Below are positions 9,107 through 18,423 of a stretch of 64,000 nt of DNA, in pieces. The position numbers and the translations under genes are program-made. Under the pieces are notes generated by a model. That model was given only the letters and a program-made list of their open reading frames with translations. It was not told the origin of the DNA and made no database searches. The stretch spans positions 496,001 to 560,000 of the forward strand of contig NZ_VNJK01000002.1 in NCBI RefSeq assembly GCF_007786455.1. Reading direction: 5' to 3'. This stretch comes from Paenibacillus agilis. Its GTDB lineage: Bacteria; Bacillota; Bacilli; Paenibacillales; Paenibacillaceae. Position 1 is the first letter of the stretch, and each line of letters starts with the position of its first letter.

Positions 9107-9475
9107 TTATAAATGCTGAAGGCCAATTCGGTTGCCTTCGCTGTCTATAAACTTGCCGATATATCCACCGTGATCACCCACATATGTTTTTTCCATAATT
9201 ACTTCGCCACCTGCCTCACGAACCCTCGAGAGTACAGCGGCTAGATCAGGACTTCCATCAACATAGACACGAACACCATCAGGCGAAGGGATATGATGTG
9301 GACCTTTGACCAACGCCCCTCCGTTCTGCTCCTCTTTAATCGGGAAAAAAGCGTACTCCTCATCTCCCAAAATCATCGATTGCAGCTCAAATTGTAGAAT
9401 ACGTTCATAAAATGCTTTGGCCCTTTCCATGTCAGTGACGGGTATTTCCACCCAAATAAACAATCGATTCATCAT
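9107..9475 (-). CDS. VOC family (glyoxalase-like) protein
   Basis: A ~122-residue vicinal-oxygen-chelate protein with two beta-alpha-beta-beta-beta modules (FIWVEIPVTDMERAKAFYE ... and a final GNRIGLQHL). Such proteins may be metalloenzymes or binding proteins; no specific activity can be assigned. The ATG at 9475 follows GGAGAGGTG. It lies between the sigma factor and the hydrolase with gaps of 34 and 57 bases, consistent with an operon. Confidence 0.85.
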   Translation of the reverse strand: MMNRLFIWVEIPVTDMERAKAFYERILQFELQSMILGDEEYAFFPIKEEQNGGALVKGPHHIPSPDGVRVYVDGSPDLAAVLSRVREAGGEVIMEKTYVGDHGGYIGKFIDSEGNRIGLQHL

Positions 9476-9509
9476 CACTACACCTCTCCATTCACTTATT
9501 GCTAACTGA

Positions 9510-10505
9510 CTACAATAATAAAGACGAATGGGAGGATGTAAAATCATCGGTTCTATCTAAAAAAGGTGGTACGCCAAATTGTGCAAATAAATCCCCGTCA
9601 ATAAAATGATAGATATGCGCTATTTTCCCATCTTGAATCTCCAGGACATGGATACCCCGAGGAACGAATTTGCCACCATCTCCAGCAGGCACATATTGCG
9701 CATAGGCAGGGCAATTACCATTAGCCCGTATAGGAAGCAACCGAGAACCTGCACAATGGTTGCGAGTCGCATGATAGAAGGAGTTGATATCGATTTTACC
9801 GTGCACCCACATAGTAAAGGGTGGCATTGATAAGCTTGCACCCTCGTGAAGCAGCGATAACAATCTGTCGATATCGAAGTGTTCGAATGCTTTCACATAA
9901 CAGTCAAGCAGCTGTTGGTCTACATCATCATCAACCTCTCGCAGCATCTCTGACATATGCTGAACCTGCTTCATGGTAGACCGTGCACGCTGCAAGGCAC
10001 TATTGACAGCCCCGACCGTCATATTCATCGTTTCTGCCGTCTGTTTGGCCGACCATCGGAAGACATCGTTAAGAATTAGTACGGCCCGCTGCCGAGGCGG
10101 TAAAGTTTGTAAAATCGCGATAAACGATAGCCGTATTGACTCCCTATTCATTGCAATTTTAGCAGGATCACTCAAGGAATCAGGAATTGGCCAGATCCAT
10201 TCGGCATGTGAACGGTTTTCCTGTGGTGCGGCAATGATAGTAGCAGGATCCGATAAATCCATTGGAAGCACACGACGCTTGGCATGCCGGAGCTTATCTA
10301 AACAAACATTTGTGGCAATGCGGTAAATCCATGAGCGAAAAGATGATCTATTTTGAAGCTGCTCCTTGCTCTGCCAAACGCGGATCATCGTATCCTGTAC
10401 CGCATCCTCCGCTTCAGCAAAGGCCCCTAACATTCGATAACAGTACCCCAATAATTCAGGACGCATCTCCTCTACGTTCTTCAATTCCTCATAGATTTGG
10501 CTCAT
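9510..10505 (-). CDS. ECF-type sigma factor with SnoaL-like C-terminal domain
   Basis: A ~331-residue sigma-70 family protein. Region 2 (LLGYCYRMLGAFAEAEDAVQ) and region 4 (LPPRQRAVLILNDVF ... SAKQTAETM) are followed by a ~130-residue SnoaL-like domain. This layout matches the SigG/SigX5-type ECF group, which is controlled by the fused C-terminal domain rather than by a membrane anti-sigma factor. The ATG at 10505 is preceded by AAAGGTG; an in-frame GTG sits at 10514. VOC and hydrolase genes follow closely and may be part of its regulon. Confidence 0.88.
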   Translation of the reverse strand: MSQIYEELKNVEEMRPELLGYCYRMLGAFAEAEDAVQDTMIRVWQSKEQLQNRSSFRSWIYRIATNVCLDKLRHAKRRVLPMDLSDPATIIAAPQENRSHAEWIWPIPDSLSDPAKIAMNRESIRLSFIAILQTLPPRQRAVLILNDVFRWSAKQTAETMNMTVGAVNSALQRARSTMKQVQHMSEMLREVDDDVDQQLLDCYVKAFEHFDIDRLLSLLHEGASLSMPPFTMWVHGKIDINSFYHATRNHCAGSRLLPIRANGNCPAYAQYVPAGDGGKFVPRGIHVLEIQDGKIAHIYHFIDGDLFAQFGVPPFLDRTDDFTSSHSSLLL

Positions 10506-10533
10506 CTTCCTCACCTTTCTATTCTGAAACTAA

Positions 10534-10575
10534 GGTGCCTCCGTAGCACTCATCGATGAACGGAGGTGCTACCTC
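10534..10575 (-). promoter_or_regulatory. overlapping alternative hairpins upstream of the sigma factor gene
   Basis: CCTCCG (10538-10543) can pair with CGGAGG (10561-10566), while GTAGCAC (10543-10549) can pair with GTGCTAC (10566-10572). The two pairings share bases at 10543 and 10566 and interlock. The 10-base palindrome TCATCGATGA is in the centre. It may be an operator or a leader structure. Confidence 0.4.
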
Positions 10576-10704
10576 AGGTTGAACAAGCGAAATTATAATT
10601 TGGAAAAAAATTCTTAGTTCTCCATCTATACTAGCACGATGTAGGGAATGATAGGCATGCTAATTAACAGAGAGTGTACAATATCTTATGTAAATCACTA
10701 AATA

Positions 10705-10742
10705 GAAAAAAAGAAGAGCCCTACCTAATAGGTAAGCGCTCT
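10705..10742 (-). terminator. intrinsic terminator after GH3 gene
   Basis: AGAGC/GCTCT with an inner ACCTA/TAGGT helix is followed by TCTTTTTTTC on the minus strand. It ends the GH3 operon. A related sequence occurs in the terminator at 24470-24517. Confidence 0.8.
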
Positions 10743-10808
10743 AGACTTTCCATATCCAATACCATTTTTAGAGTATCCAAAGGGATGTAAATATTAACTA
10801 GACACTCG

Positions 10809-13148
10809 TTATCGGTTAATCCATTTCAACAGCTTCAAAATTTGCTTTCGACTAATTTTCCCGCCAGTAAAGCGGTCGATTTGACGAAACGGCATATTGA
10901 GAATGAAATAAACATTATTAGCTAGCAAAGGCTTGTTGACCGCGTCAAACAACTTTTTGAAGAAATAAACAACGTAATAGAGCGTTTTTCCCAGTGCGTT
11001 CTTATACTTGGCTTGGGCAATCGTGTCGTTTAACCCAAGATCCTGCTTCGGGTCCCAAGAAGGCGATGGTGGTTCGTAACCCAACAGCCGCTTATATTCC
11101 GCTGCCGTTACTTCATGAACATGCCCACTAAAATAGTGCGGGAATTGATCCTTCGTATGCCCAGAAGAAACAGAATCCCCTTCTAGCGTAATCTCTTCAT
11201 GTAGATGAATAGATTGAATCGAACTACCAATTTGAATGTCATAAGCTCCTGGTTCAACCACCCAATCTTGAATCGTCGGATTATAATAGGAAAAATCACG
11301 TTTCTCTAGCATGATCGTTACACGTTTGCTTTCACCTGGCTCTAAGAATACCTTTTCAAAACCTTTTAATTCTCGTTTTGCTCTAAATATGGATGAATCC
11401 CGCTTCTGAATGTACAGCTGAGCAACCTCTTCCCCTGCAACTGCACCTGTATTTGTAAGCGTAAATGAAGCCTGATGCTGATCAGCTGTCAAATCCGAAT
11501 ACGCAAAGGTTGTGTAAGACAGTCCATAGCCAAACGGGAATAACACAGGTTTCTCTACGGTATCAAAATAGCGATAACCGATAAAAATACCTTCAATATG
11601 CTCCGCTGTTGCTTCCTTGCCCGGATAATAAGGAGCAGAAGAAACATCGCCATATGCAATCGGGAACGTTTCGCTGAGCTTGCCGCTTGGATTATGCTCA
11701 CCCTTTAACACACTCGCTAACGCTTCGGCACTTCCTTGTCCAGATAAATAGGTATGAATAATAGCTTTCACATCCTGTACGAACGGCATCTCAATCGCAC
11801 CTCCGCCTGCCAAGATGACGACGATATTGGAATTAACCTTCGTCAAGGCGTGCAACAGTGTCAACTGATTGTCGCGCAAACCAAGATGTGAGCGATCAAC
11901 GCCTTCTGCTTCACTGCCTTCGTCCAGCCCAAGGAATAAAAGAATCGTATCTGCTTGCTCAGCTAAGCTAACTGCTTCTCTTACAAGCCGATCATCTTTA
12001 CCCCCCATGCGTTTAAAGCCTTTTGCATACCCAACAATTGATAACCCCGAGCTACCCAGTACATCCACAGCATTGGGCAGCTTTGCAGGATTAATAAGCG
12101 AACTCCCGGCTCCTTGATAGCGAGGGTTTTTGGCAAAATCACCGATAACTGCAACCTTCTTCTCTTGACTAAGTGGCAACATGCTATCGTCGTTTTTCAA
12201 TAACACGATGGAACGTTTCGCAGCCTCTACCGCCTTGTTATGGTGCTCCTCGTAATTGACGTTAGGCATACCCTGATTGTCTTGTCGAGTGGCGAAGACC
12301 AGCTTCAGCAGACGATCGACGGCTTCATCCAGCACTTCTACGGCCAATTCCTTGCTTTGAACAGCCTGCACGATTTCCCGATCCGTAATCCCATTCGTCG
12401 AAGGCATTTCCAACTGATTGCCTGCCTTTAGCCCTGCCACACGATCATTATTGCCGCCCCAGTCGGTAACAACTACACCATCGAATCCCCATTCACCGTA
12501 CAAAATATCCTGTAGCAGATAGGTGTTTTCATTGGCAAACGTACCGTTGACCTTATTGTAGGAGGTCATAATCGATTTTGGCTGCCCCTTCTCCACCACA
12601 CGTCGGAACCCTTCTAAATACAGCTCCCTTAACGAACGCTCATCTACGACTTCATCAATCGTCATACGCATATGCTCTTGGCTATTTACCGCAAAGTGCT
12701 TAGGGCATGCCGAGATGCCGTTAGATTGAATGCCTTTAACCATCTCGCTCGCCATTTCACCTGTTAAATAAGGATCTTCGGAAAAGTATTCAAAGTTTCG
12801 CCCGCATAACGGATTCCGCTTAATATTTAATCCAGGCCCAAGCAGCACACTCACTTTTTCGCTAGCCGCTTCTTTACCAATCGTTTGGCCGACATCATAA
12901 ATCAACTGTCTATCCCAGCTATTTGCCAACGTTGCCGCCGTTGGAAAGCAAGTGGCAGGTAAACTTTTATGCAAGCCTAAGTGATCAGCCTTACCGCCTT
13001 GCTTCCTAAGACCATGCGGTCCATCTGTCAGCATAATGCTAGGTATATTCAATCGTTCGACTGCTTTTGTATTCCAGAAGTTTGCTCCGGACATGAGGGA
13101 TGCTTTCTCTTCTAATGTCATGCGCTCGATTAATTCTCTATATTTCAA
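10809..13148 (-). CDS. glycoside hydrolase family 3 beta-glucosidase, canonical domain order
   Basis: About 780 residues: GH3 N-terminal barrel (PSIMLTDGPHGLRKQ, NFEYFSEDP, CPKHFAVNSQE), catalytic aspartate in VVVTDWGG, then the GH3 C-domain and a fibronectin-like domain (AGEEVAQLYIQKRDSS). Probably cleaves beta-glucosides or xylosides in the cytoplasm, as no signal peptide is seen. The TTG at 13148 is preceded by GGGGTGA; a GTG directly after the upstream stop (13172) is the alternative. Translation is probably coupled to the second GH3 gene just upstream. Confidence 0.93.
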   Translation of the reverse strand: MKYRELIERMTLEEKASLMSGANFWNTKAVERLNIPSIMLTDGPHGLRKQGGKADHLGLHKSLPATCFPTAATLANSWDRQLIYDVGQTIGKEAASEKVSVLLGPGLNIKRNPLCGRNFEYFSEDPYLTGEMASEMVKGIQSNGISACPKHFAVNSQEHMRMTIDEVVDERSLRELYLEGFRRVVEKGQPKSIMTSYNKVNGTFANENTYLLQDILYGEWGFDGVVVTDWGGNNDRVAGLKAGNQLEMPSTNGITDREIVQAVQSKELAVEVLDEAVDRLLKLVFATRQDNQGMPNVNYEEHHNKAVEAAKRSIVLLKNDDSMLPLSQEKKVAVIGDFAKNPRYQGAGSSLINPAKLPNAVDVLGSSGLSIVGYAKGFKRMGGKDDRLVREAVSLAEQADTILLFLGLDEGSEAEGVDRSHLGLRDNQLTLLHALTKVNSNIVVILAGGGAIEMPFVQDVKAIIHTYLSGQGSAEALASVLKGEHNPSGKLSETFPIAYGDVSSAPYYPGKEATAEHIEGIFIGYRYFDTVEKPVLFPFGYGLSYTTFAYSDLTADQHQASFTLTNTGAVAGEEVAQLYIQKRDSSIFRAKRELKGFEKVFLEPGESKRVTIMLEKRDFSYYNPTIQDWVVEPGAYDIQIGSSIQSIHLHEEITLEGDSVSSGHTKDQFPHYFSGHVHEVTAAEYKRLLGYEPPSPSWDPKQDLGLNDTIAQAKYKNALGKTLYYVVYFFKKLFDAVNKPLLANNVYFILNMPFRQIDRFTGGKISRKQILKLLKWINR

Positions 13149-13172
13149 TCTGTTCACCCCATAGTCGAGCAC

Positions 13173-15938
13173 TTACGATTCGAATAAGTAAGTTCTCAGG
13201 ATTGTATACAGTACATGATGGACGCTCGTACGGACTCCATTGGCGATACCAGAAGGATCCTTCTCGTACGCTTCTTTCAACCGTTTTTCGTTTGTAGAGG
13301 CCGACATAATATCAAGCATCAGGTCATTACCCGCTACAACCGCATCCGGTGCCTTCATAAATCCAAAGACTGCATCACTGGAAACAAATCCGTCAAAGCC
13401 CCATTCCTTGCGTAAAATATCATTTAATAAGACTGAGTTTGCTCCTGCCCACTTCGTTCCGATAATTGAGAAACTGGACATTGCGCCTAATGGTTTACTT
13501 TCTTTAACCGTAATTTCAAACGGCTTCAAATAAATTTCGCGAATCGCCTGCTCATTTGCCCAAATGAGATTACCGGAGCGTGCGTTCGTTTCTTGATCAT
13601 TTAACGCAAAATGTTTCATGAAAGTAATGATGCCTTGGTCTTGTGCTCCGTTAATCATCGCTGCTGCTATTTTTCCTGAAAGAACAGGATCTTCAGAGAA
13701 ATATTCGAAGTTACGACCACCTTGCGCTGTACGATGAATGTTCATCCCAGGTGCATACCAACCTTGAATGCCATAGGCACGCGCTTCTTTACCAACCGCT
13801 TCACCCATCCGATACGCCAAATCTTTGTTCCACGTTGATGCAATGACGACTTCAGACGGATAGGATGCCGCTGTGACTGGCTTAAAGAAGTAACTAAATC
13901 CGGCAGGTCCGTCCATCAGCAGTGTTTTAGGAACACCCAGACGCTCTACAGCCATCGTATGATAGGCTCCATTTGCTACATACTCGAACATTTCTTCCAA
14001 TGTAAACTGGTCCAAGAAGGCATCCCACTTCGGATCATCAAAGGCTAACCCTTTCAAATCCTCCAGCATTAAGCCGTTATCTGCTCCAAACACCGGCATT
14101 TCCAGATTGGAATCCTTAATTTCTTGTGAAAATGCATCCAGCACGTATTGCGGCGCTTCATAACTGATGTTGTCATCCGAAGGATAAGTGCCTTTCCAGT
14201 CATTACGCGATAGATACGTTAACTCGCCTTCAGCAAGCTCAAATTGATTTTTATATGCTGTTCCGGTATCTTCATCCTTTTCAAATACCATTTTGTCCGT
14301 CAACTCAAGGTTAAAGCTCTCTACAATATCGTGAACGTTGCGTGCCACCTTGATCGTATACGTACCCGGATCTAAGACATACGCTTCCTCTGTTTCCATA
14401 TCATAAGATGCCATCTCTCTTGTATCGAAAGTGAGCGTTAACATTTCAGATTGACCTGGCTCCAACAAAGATGTCTTAGCAAAGGTAGCCATTTCGATAG
14501 CCGATTTTTCAATACCGCCTGGGATATAAGGTGCCGAGTAATACACTTGAACGACATCTTTTCCAGCCATATCGCCTACATTTTTCACCTCTACTTGCAA
14601 CTCGACCTTATCTTTAGACAGTTTGTGGTTTACAACCTTCCAATCAAAGTCCGTGTAGCTTAGCCCGTATCCATAAGGATACAGCACCGTCTCCTGATAG
14701 CCTGCCTCGTTGCCTGCATAATACGTTTCATAGAAGCGATAACCTACATAAATGCCTTCTTGATAATTGAGGAACGAGTAATCCAAATTACTGTAGTCAT
14801 AGTCCCCAAAATTCTCACTCGCTGGAGCCGTCGTGTTGTCATATACATACGTATCCGTAATGCGACCTGATGGATTGATATTGCCTGCCATAATGTTTCC
14901 TAATGCATTCGCTCCGTAAGGACCCGGTGTTCCTATCCATAGCACGGATTTAATGGATTCGTACTCTTCAACGAACCCCAGCTCAAGTGCATTACCTGCA
15001 TTAATGACAATCGTTACATTGTCAAAGCTCTTTGCAACTTTATCAATCAAGGCGCGTTTGTTATCTGTCAATCGCAGCTGCTCAACTGTAGCATCGCTAG
15101 CTTCTACACTTTCGCTGGCAATGACAATCACTGCATTCTCCGAATATGTTTTGGCCTGCGCAATTACATCTGCTGTTAAGTAATCCACATTGGGTTCATC
15201 AGCTGAGGTTGATCCAAGCATCCCTTTAACTACTTGAATGAATCCGACGCTTTCTCCGGTATTCACCCCTGCCTCTTTACCTACTTCCTGATACAGCGCA
15301 TAAAGCTCGGGATTATACGAAATTCCGGCATTTTTAAAACCATCAAATAAAGTGACTGCACGAGAAGTATCTCCTGCACCTGAACCTCCGCCTCCATAAC
15401 GCAAAGTTAGGGCGTCTATCCCGAACACATTCACCTTCTTATCCTGTAAAGGCAAATGCTTCGCTTCATTTTTCAACAGAACAATACCTTCATTCGCGAT
15501 TTCTTCGGCTACTTTCTCTCCATGTGCACGTGCAGCAATAGCCTCTGGTGAGTCAGTCACAGCCGTAATATGTTTGCCCGAAAGAGCATCAAAAATATTG
15601 AGAGCCGTTGGCCCAATTTGCGCGAACAGCAATACAACAGCCGCAGCAATAATCGACCAACCAGTAATTCTCCATGGTCTGTTTTTAATCTTCTTGTAGC
15701 GTTTTGCTTCTTTTTTAGCAGCCTTACGTTCCTTGCGGCTCATTGCTTTCATTTCTATTGTTCTTTGCTGCTTTTGCTCTTGTTGCATGACTCTATCTTG
15801 CTCAATTGCTGCTTTACGCTCCGCTTCTGGCATAGCGGCAATCTCTTTTTTCCGCTCCCTAAGCTTAGCCTGATCCTCTCTCACTTTTAGCACCAATTGC
15901 TTCTTATCTGCTCTCTTTTTCTTAAAATAATCCAACAC
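13173..15938 (-). CDS. membrane-anchored GH3 family protein with permuted domain order
   Basis: 921 residues. A charged Lys/Glu-rich coiled region (1-90) is followed by a transmembrane helix (about 93-113). Then comes the GH3 C-domain (EIANEGIVLLKNE, YGYGLSYTDF), a fibronectin-like domain (VGDMAGKDVVQVYY) and finally the GH3 barrel (LLMDGPAGFSYFF, NFEYFSEDP, MKHFALND, likely nucleophile in SSDAVFGFM). The barrel therefore comes last, the reverse of the neighbouring gene. The GTG start follows GGAGGGT by six bases. The catalytic part should face outside the membrane. Confidence 0.9.
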   Translation of the reverse strand: MLDYFKKKRADKKQLVLKVREDQAKLRERKKEIAAMPEAERKAAIEQDRVMQQEQKQQRTIEMKAMSRKERKAAKKEAKRYKKIKNRPWRITGWSIIAAAVVLLFAQIGPTALNIFDALSGKHITAVTDSPEAIAARAHGEKVAEEIANEGIVLLKNEAKHLPLQDKKVNVFGIDALTLRYGGGGSGAGDTSRAVTLFDGFKNAGISYNPELYALYQEVGKEAGVNTGESVGFIQVVKGMLGSTSADEPNVDYLTADVIAQAKTYSENAVIVIASESVEASDATVEQLRLTDNKRALIDKVAKSFDNVTIVINAGNALELGFVEEYESIKSVLWIGTPGPYGANALGNIMAGNINPSGRITDTYVYDNTTAPASENFGDYDYSNLDYSFLNYQEGIYVGYRFYETYYAGNEAGYQETVLYPYGYGLSYTDFDWKVVNHKLSKDKVELQVEVKNVGDMAGKDVVQVYYSAPYIPGGIEKSAIEMATFAKTSLLEPGQSEMLTLTFDTREMASYDMETEEAYVLDPGTYTIKVARNVHDIVESFNLELTDKMVFEKDEDTGTAYKNQFELAEGELTYLSRNDWKGTYPSDDNISYEAPQYVLDAFSQEIKDSNLEMPVFGADNGLMLEDLKGLAFDDPKWDAFLDQFTLEEMFEYVANGAYHTMAVERLGVPKTLLMDGPAGFSYFFKPVTAASYPSEVVIASTWNKDLAYRMGEAVGKEARAYGIQGWYAPGMNIHRTAQGGRNFEYFSEDPVLSGKIAAAMINGAQDQGIITFMKHFALNDQETNARSGNLIWANEQAIREIYLKPFEITVKESKPLGAMSSFSIIGTKWAGANSVLLNDILRKEWGFDGFVSSDAVFGFMKAPDAVVAGNDLMLDIMSASTNEKRLKEAYEKDPSGIANGVRTSVHHVLYTILRTYLFES

Positions 15939-15981
15939 GGCGCCACCCTCCAGCGTTCATCTTTTCTTACACCTCAACCTT

Positions 15982-15996
15982 AATATAGCGCTTACA
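15982..15996 (-). promoter_or_regulatory. cre-like site overlapping the -10 of the GH3 operon
   Basis: On the minus strand TGTAAGCGCTATAT matches 12 of 14 positions of the Gram-positive cre consensus TGWAANCGNTNWCA and contains TATATT, a plausible -10. This suggests CcpA-mediated glucose repression of the two GH3 genes. Confidence 0.55.
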
Positions 15997-16020
15997 TAAA
16001 AACTATGAGGATGTTGCCAT

Positions 16021-16081
16021 AAAAAAAGCTAAATATTGCGCTAATCCGATTTTTCTCATAATCGAGATCGCAATATTTAGC
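16021..16081 (-). terminator. intrinsic terminator of the AraC gene, overlapping its stop codon
   Basis: A perfect 13-bp stem (16028-16040 with 16069-16081) is followed by seven T on the minus strand. The 5' arm includes the TAA stop codon (16077-16079), so the hairpin can form only after the ribosome has left. Confidence 0.9.
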
Positions 16082-18356
16082 CTTCATTATTGGTTTTTTC
16101 TAAGTCAATCATCATAATTCCGAATGATGGAACATCAAATTCAAGTGTATACTGCCCCTTACTATATAAGGTTTCCACACTTCTAGATGGACGGTTGATC
16201 GCATTCCAATAGGAAACATCCTCTAAGGACAATTTTCTGCACTTTCTTAGTTCTGCAACATCCGTCCGCTGATTTATTAGCTCCGGTGTTAATTGTTGCT
16301 TGATTAATCGGTACATTCCATCTAGATTTTTTAATTCCAGTTTTACGGAAACATACGGACTCTTCGCTTTTTTCCAAGTTGATTCAGGTTGTTCGTTTTT
16401 TCGATGGAAAAAGAGGCGCAGATCTTGCTCAGGATAAACGATCAAAATACGGTAATTATCCTGCCGCTTTGTTATCATACAGCTCTCATTTCTAAATACA
16501 AGCTCGCCATACAGTCGGCTTACAAACTCAGCTGCATACCAATTATCCTTATAACGACCGTCCAGCGTGCACAATGATAGCTTGCTCGCCAGCTCATCTG
16601 GGAAATATTCAAACAGCTTAGCTGAATCTAGTGACAGTGGAGAGAAGAAGTGGCTTGCATCTTCATTCTGATTCAATAAGTTAAAGCTTTGCCATACACT
16701 TGAGTTGGCCTGTACTAAATCGGAATAGACATGCAGGTAATCATCATGTTCATAGCCTAGCATTCGATCCAAAATACGATCCTGGGCCTTCATATTCGCG
16801 TTTTCACTAATTATTTGAATGTACCTTTCATCGAATAGAGCATCGAGTGCAGCTTCCAGCGAAATTTTACGCACATACGTCCAATCATCGATGCAATAAA
16901 CAGCGTTTTGGTAATCCTCATTAAGAGACACAGCACCGTCAGGCGGTACAGGAAAATGAATAACAAGGTTTGCATAGCCTTTAAATGGAGTTATAGCATC
17001 CACTAGTGGCAGGCATAACTCCCCACTATTTTCAAACTCGTAGAAGCAGCGGAACTCATACATCCAGTCTTGACTGGTCATATAATTTTGCTGCAAATAA
17101 AGGCTTAGTTCAGTAATCACCGTTTGAAAACATCCGTGATTATGGAAACCTCGTTCTCCCCAATCTGTATAGTCAATGGTTTGAAATTGAAAATAGGGAT
17201 GCATTCCAGCAGCCACAATTTGCTGCAGTACTCGATCTAACTCTCTAAACGAACACACGAGCTTGTCGTCGACCATCTGTATATGTATTAGCTTAAAGAT
17301 GCGTGTTACCGCTACCCACTTTACCCCAATTCGCTGCCGGACTTCGAGCAAACGGCTGCTGGACAGCTCACCTTTTACTTTTAATACATGGTTGACCTTT
17401 GAGTATCTACCTATTGTTTTTTGAACATCCACTTGAACCTCGAAACGGTCAAAAATGGGCGGTGGAGCAGCAGATAGATCACCTAAAGACACATACGGCG
17501 ACAGTAGCTCAAATATATCTTGCGACAAAACTTCATCGGTACGTTTCTGAACCACCGCTAATTTACGTTCCTCTCGAAACTGTGCAGGCGTACGCTGGTA
17601 TTTTGCTTTGAACGATTCATTAAATGCACGCACATTAGGAAAGCCGTTAGACAAGGCAATCGTGACGATCTTTTCATTCGTACCTTCCAGCATGAGATAA
17701 CTATGAAATAACCTGACTTCTTTTATGTAATTACCAATTGAAATCCCCAGCTGCTTTTTAAAAGAATGTGCCAAGTAGTATTTACTGCTAAAGAATCTTT
17801 CAGCAAGCTCATCCAAACTAATTTTTTCAGCATAATTGGCATTAATAAACGATATGATTTGTTTCAATTTATCCGAAGCATTGTGTGTAAGCTCTCTTCC
17901 ATCTACTTGTTCAAGATATCGATACAACAGTCCAATTAACCGTTTTACATAGCCTTCGATCATATAGGTTGAACCGTCTACCGGATAAGTCATCTCGATA
18001 TACAAATACGCCATACTAAGTTTAATCAGCTCGTAACCGTCTTTTTTGTACACCATGGATAATGGAATATTGAGCTTGAATGACGGGGGCTCCTCTTCAT
18101 ATTCGCTCGTTAATAACTTGACCGTTAGAGTAGCATTCTCCTCACTTCTCACTACGCGAACGATATCTCCTTTATTTAAAACAAAAATATCCCCGGTCCG
18201 AATTAAAATATCTGAACCATTCCGCATAATCTCCAAATAACCGGAGAGCACGAACCAAATATGAAGCTGCGTAATGAGCAAAAAATCGACTTGCTCGATC
18301 CTTTCGATTGTGGCCATTGCAATATTGTTTTGTACATGTTTACCTGTTGGAGTCAC
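16077..18356 (-). CDS. AraC family regulator with GH39-like C-terminal domain
   Basis: 759 residues: N-terminal cupin-like sensing domain (about 1-150), AraC double helix-turn-helix (about 165-270, ISLDELAERFFSSKYYLAHSFKK ... VRAFNESFKAKYQRTPAQFR), then ~450 residues resembling a GH39 xylosidase barrel. The usual W-N-E-P acid/base motif reads WMYEFRCFYEFEN, so catalysis is probably lost and the domain may sense sugar. GTG start with AAGGGG nine bases upstream. It precedes the two GH3 genes and likely controls them. Confidence 0.85.
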   Translation of the reverse strand: MTPTGKHVQNNIAMATIERIEQVDFLLITQLHIWFVLSGYLEIMRNGSDILIRTGDIFVLNKGDIVRVVRSEENATLTVKLLTSEYEEEPPSFKLNIPLSMVYKKDGYELIKLSMAYLYIEMTYPVDGSTYMIEGYVKRLIGLLYRYLEQVDGRELTHNASDKLKQIISFINANYAEKISLDELAERFFSSKYYLAHSFKKQLGISIGNYIKEVRLFHSYLMLEGTNEKIVTIALSNGFPNVRAFNESFKAKYQRTPAQFREERKLAVVQKRTDEVLSQDIFELLSPYVSLGDLSAAPPPIFDRFEVQVDVQKTIGRYSKVNHVLKVKGELSSSRLLEVRQRIGVKWVAVTRIFKLIHIQMVDDKLVCSFRELDRVLQQIVAAGMHPYFQFQTIDYTDWGERGFHNHGCFQTVITELSLYLQQNYMTSQDWMYEFRCFYEFENSGELCLPLVDAITPFKGYANLVIHFPVPPDGAVSLNEDYQNAVYCIDDWTYVRKISLEAALDALFDERYIQIISENANMKAQDRILDRMLGYEHDDYLHVYSDLVQANSSVWQSFNLLNQNEDASHFFSPLSLDSAKLFEYFPDELASKLSLCTLDGRYKDNWYAAEFVSRLYGELVFRNESCMITKRQDNYRILIVYPEQDLRLFFHRKNEQPESTWKKAKSPYVSVKLELKNLDGMYRLIKQQLTPELINQRTDVAELRKCRKLSLEDVSYWNAINRPSRSVETLYSKGQYTLEFDVPSFGIMMIDLEKTNNEG

Positions 18357-18423
18357 TCACCATCACCCCTTCCCTCTCCTCATTATAGCCCACAACACTC
18401 GGATTGAGAGAACAGGACGCTAT

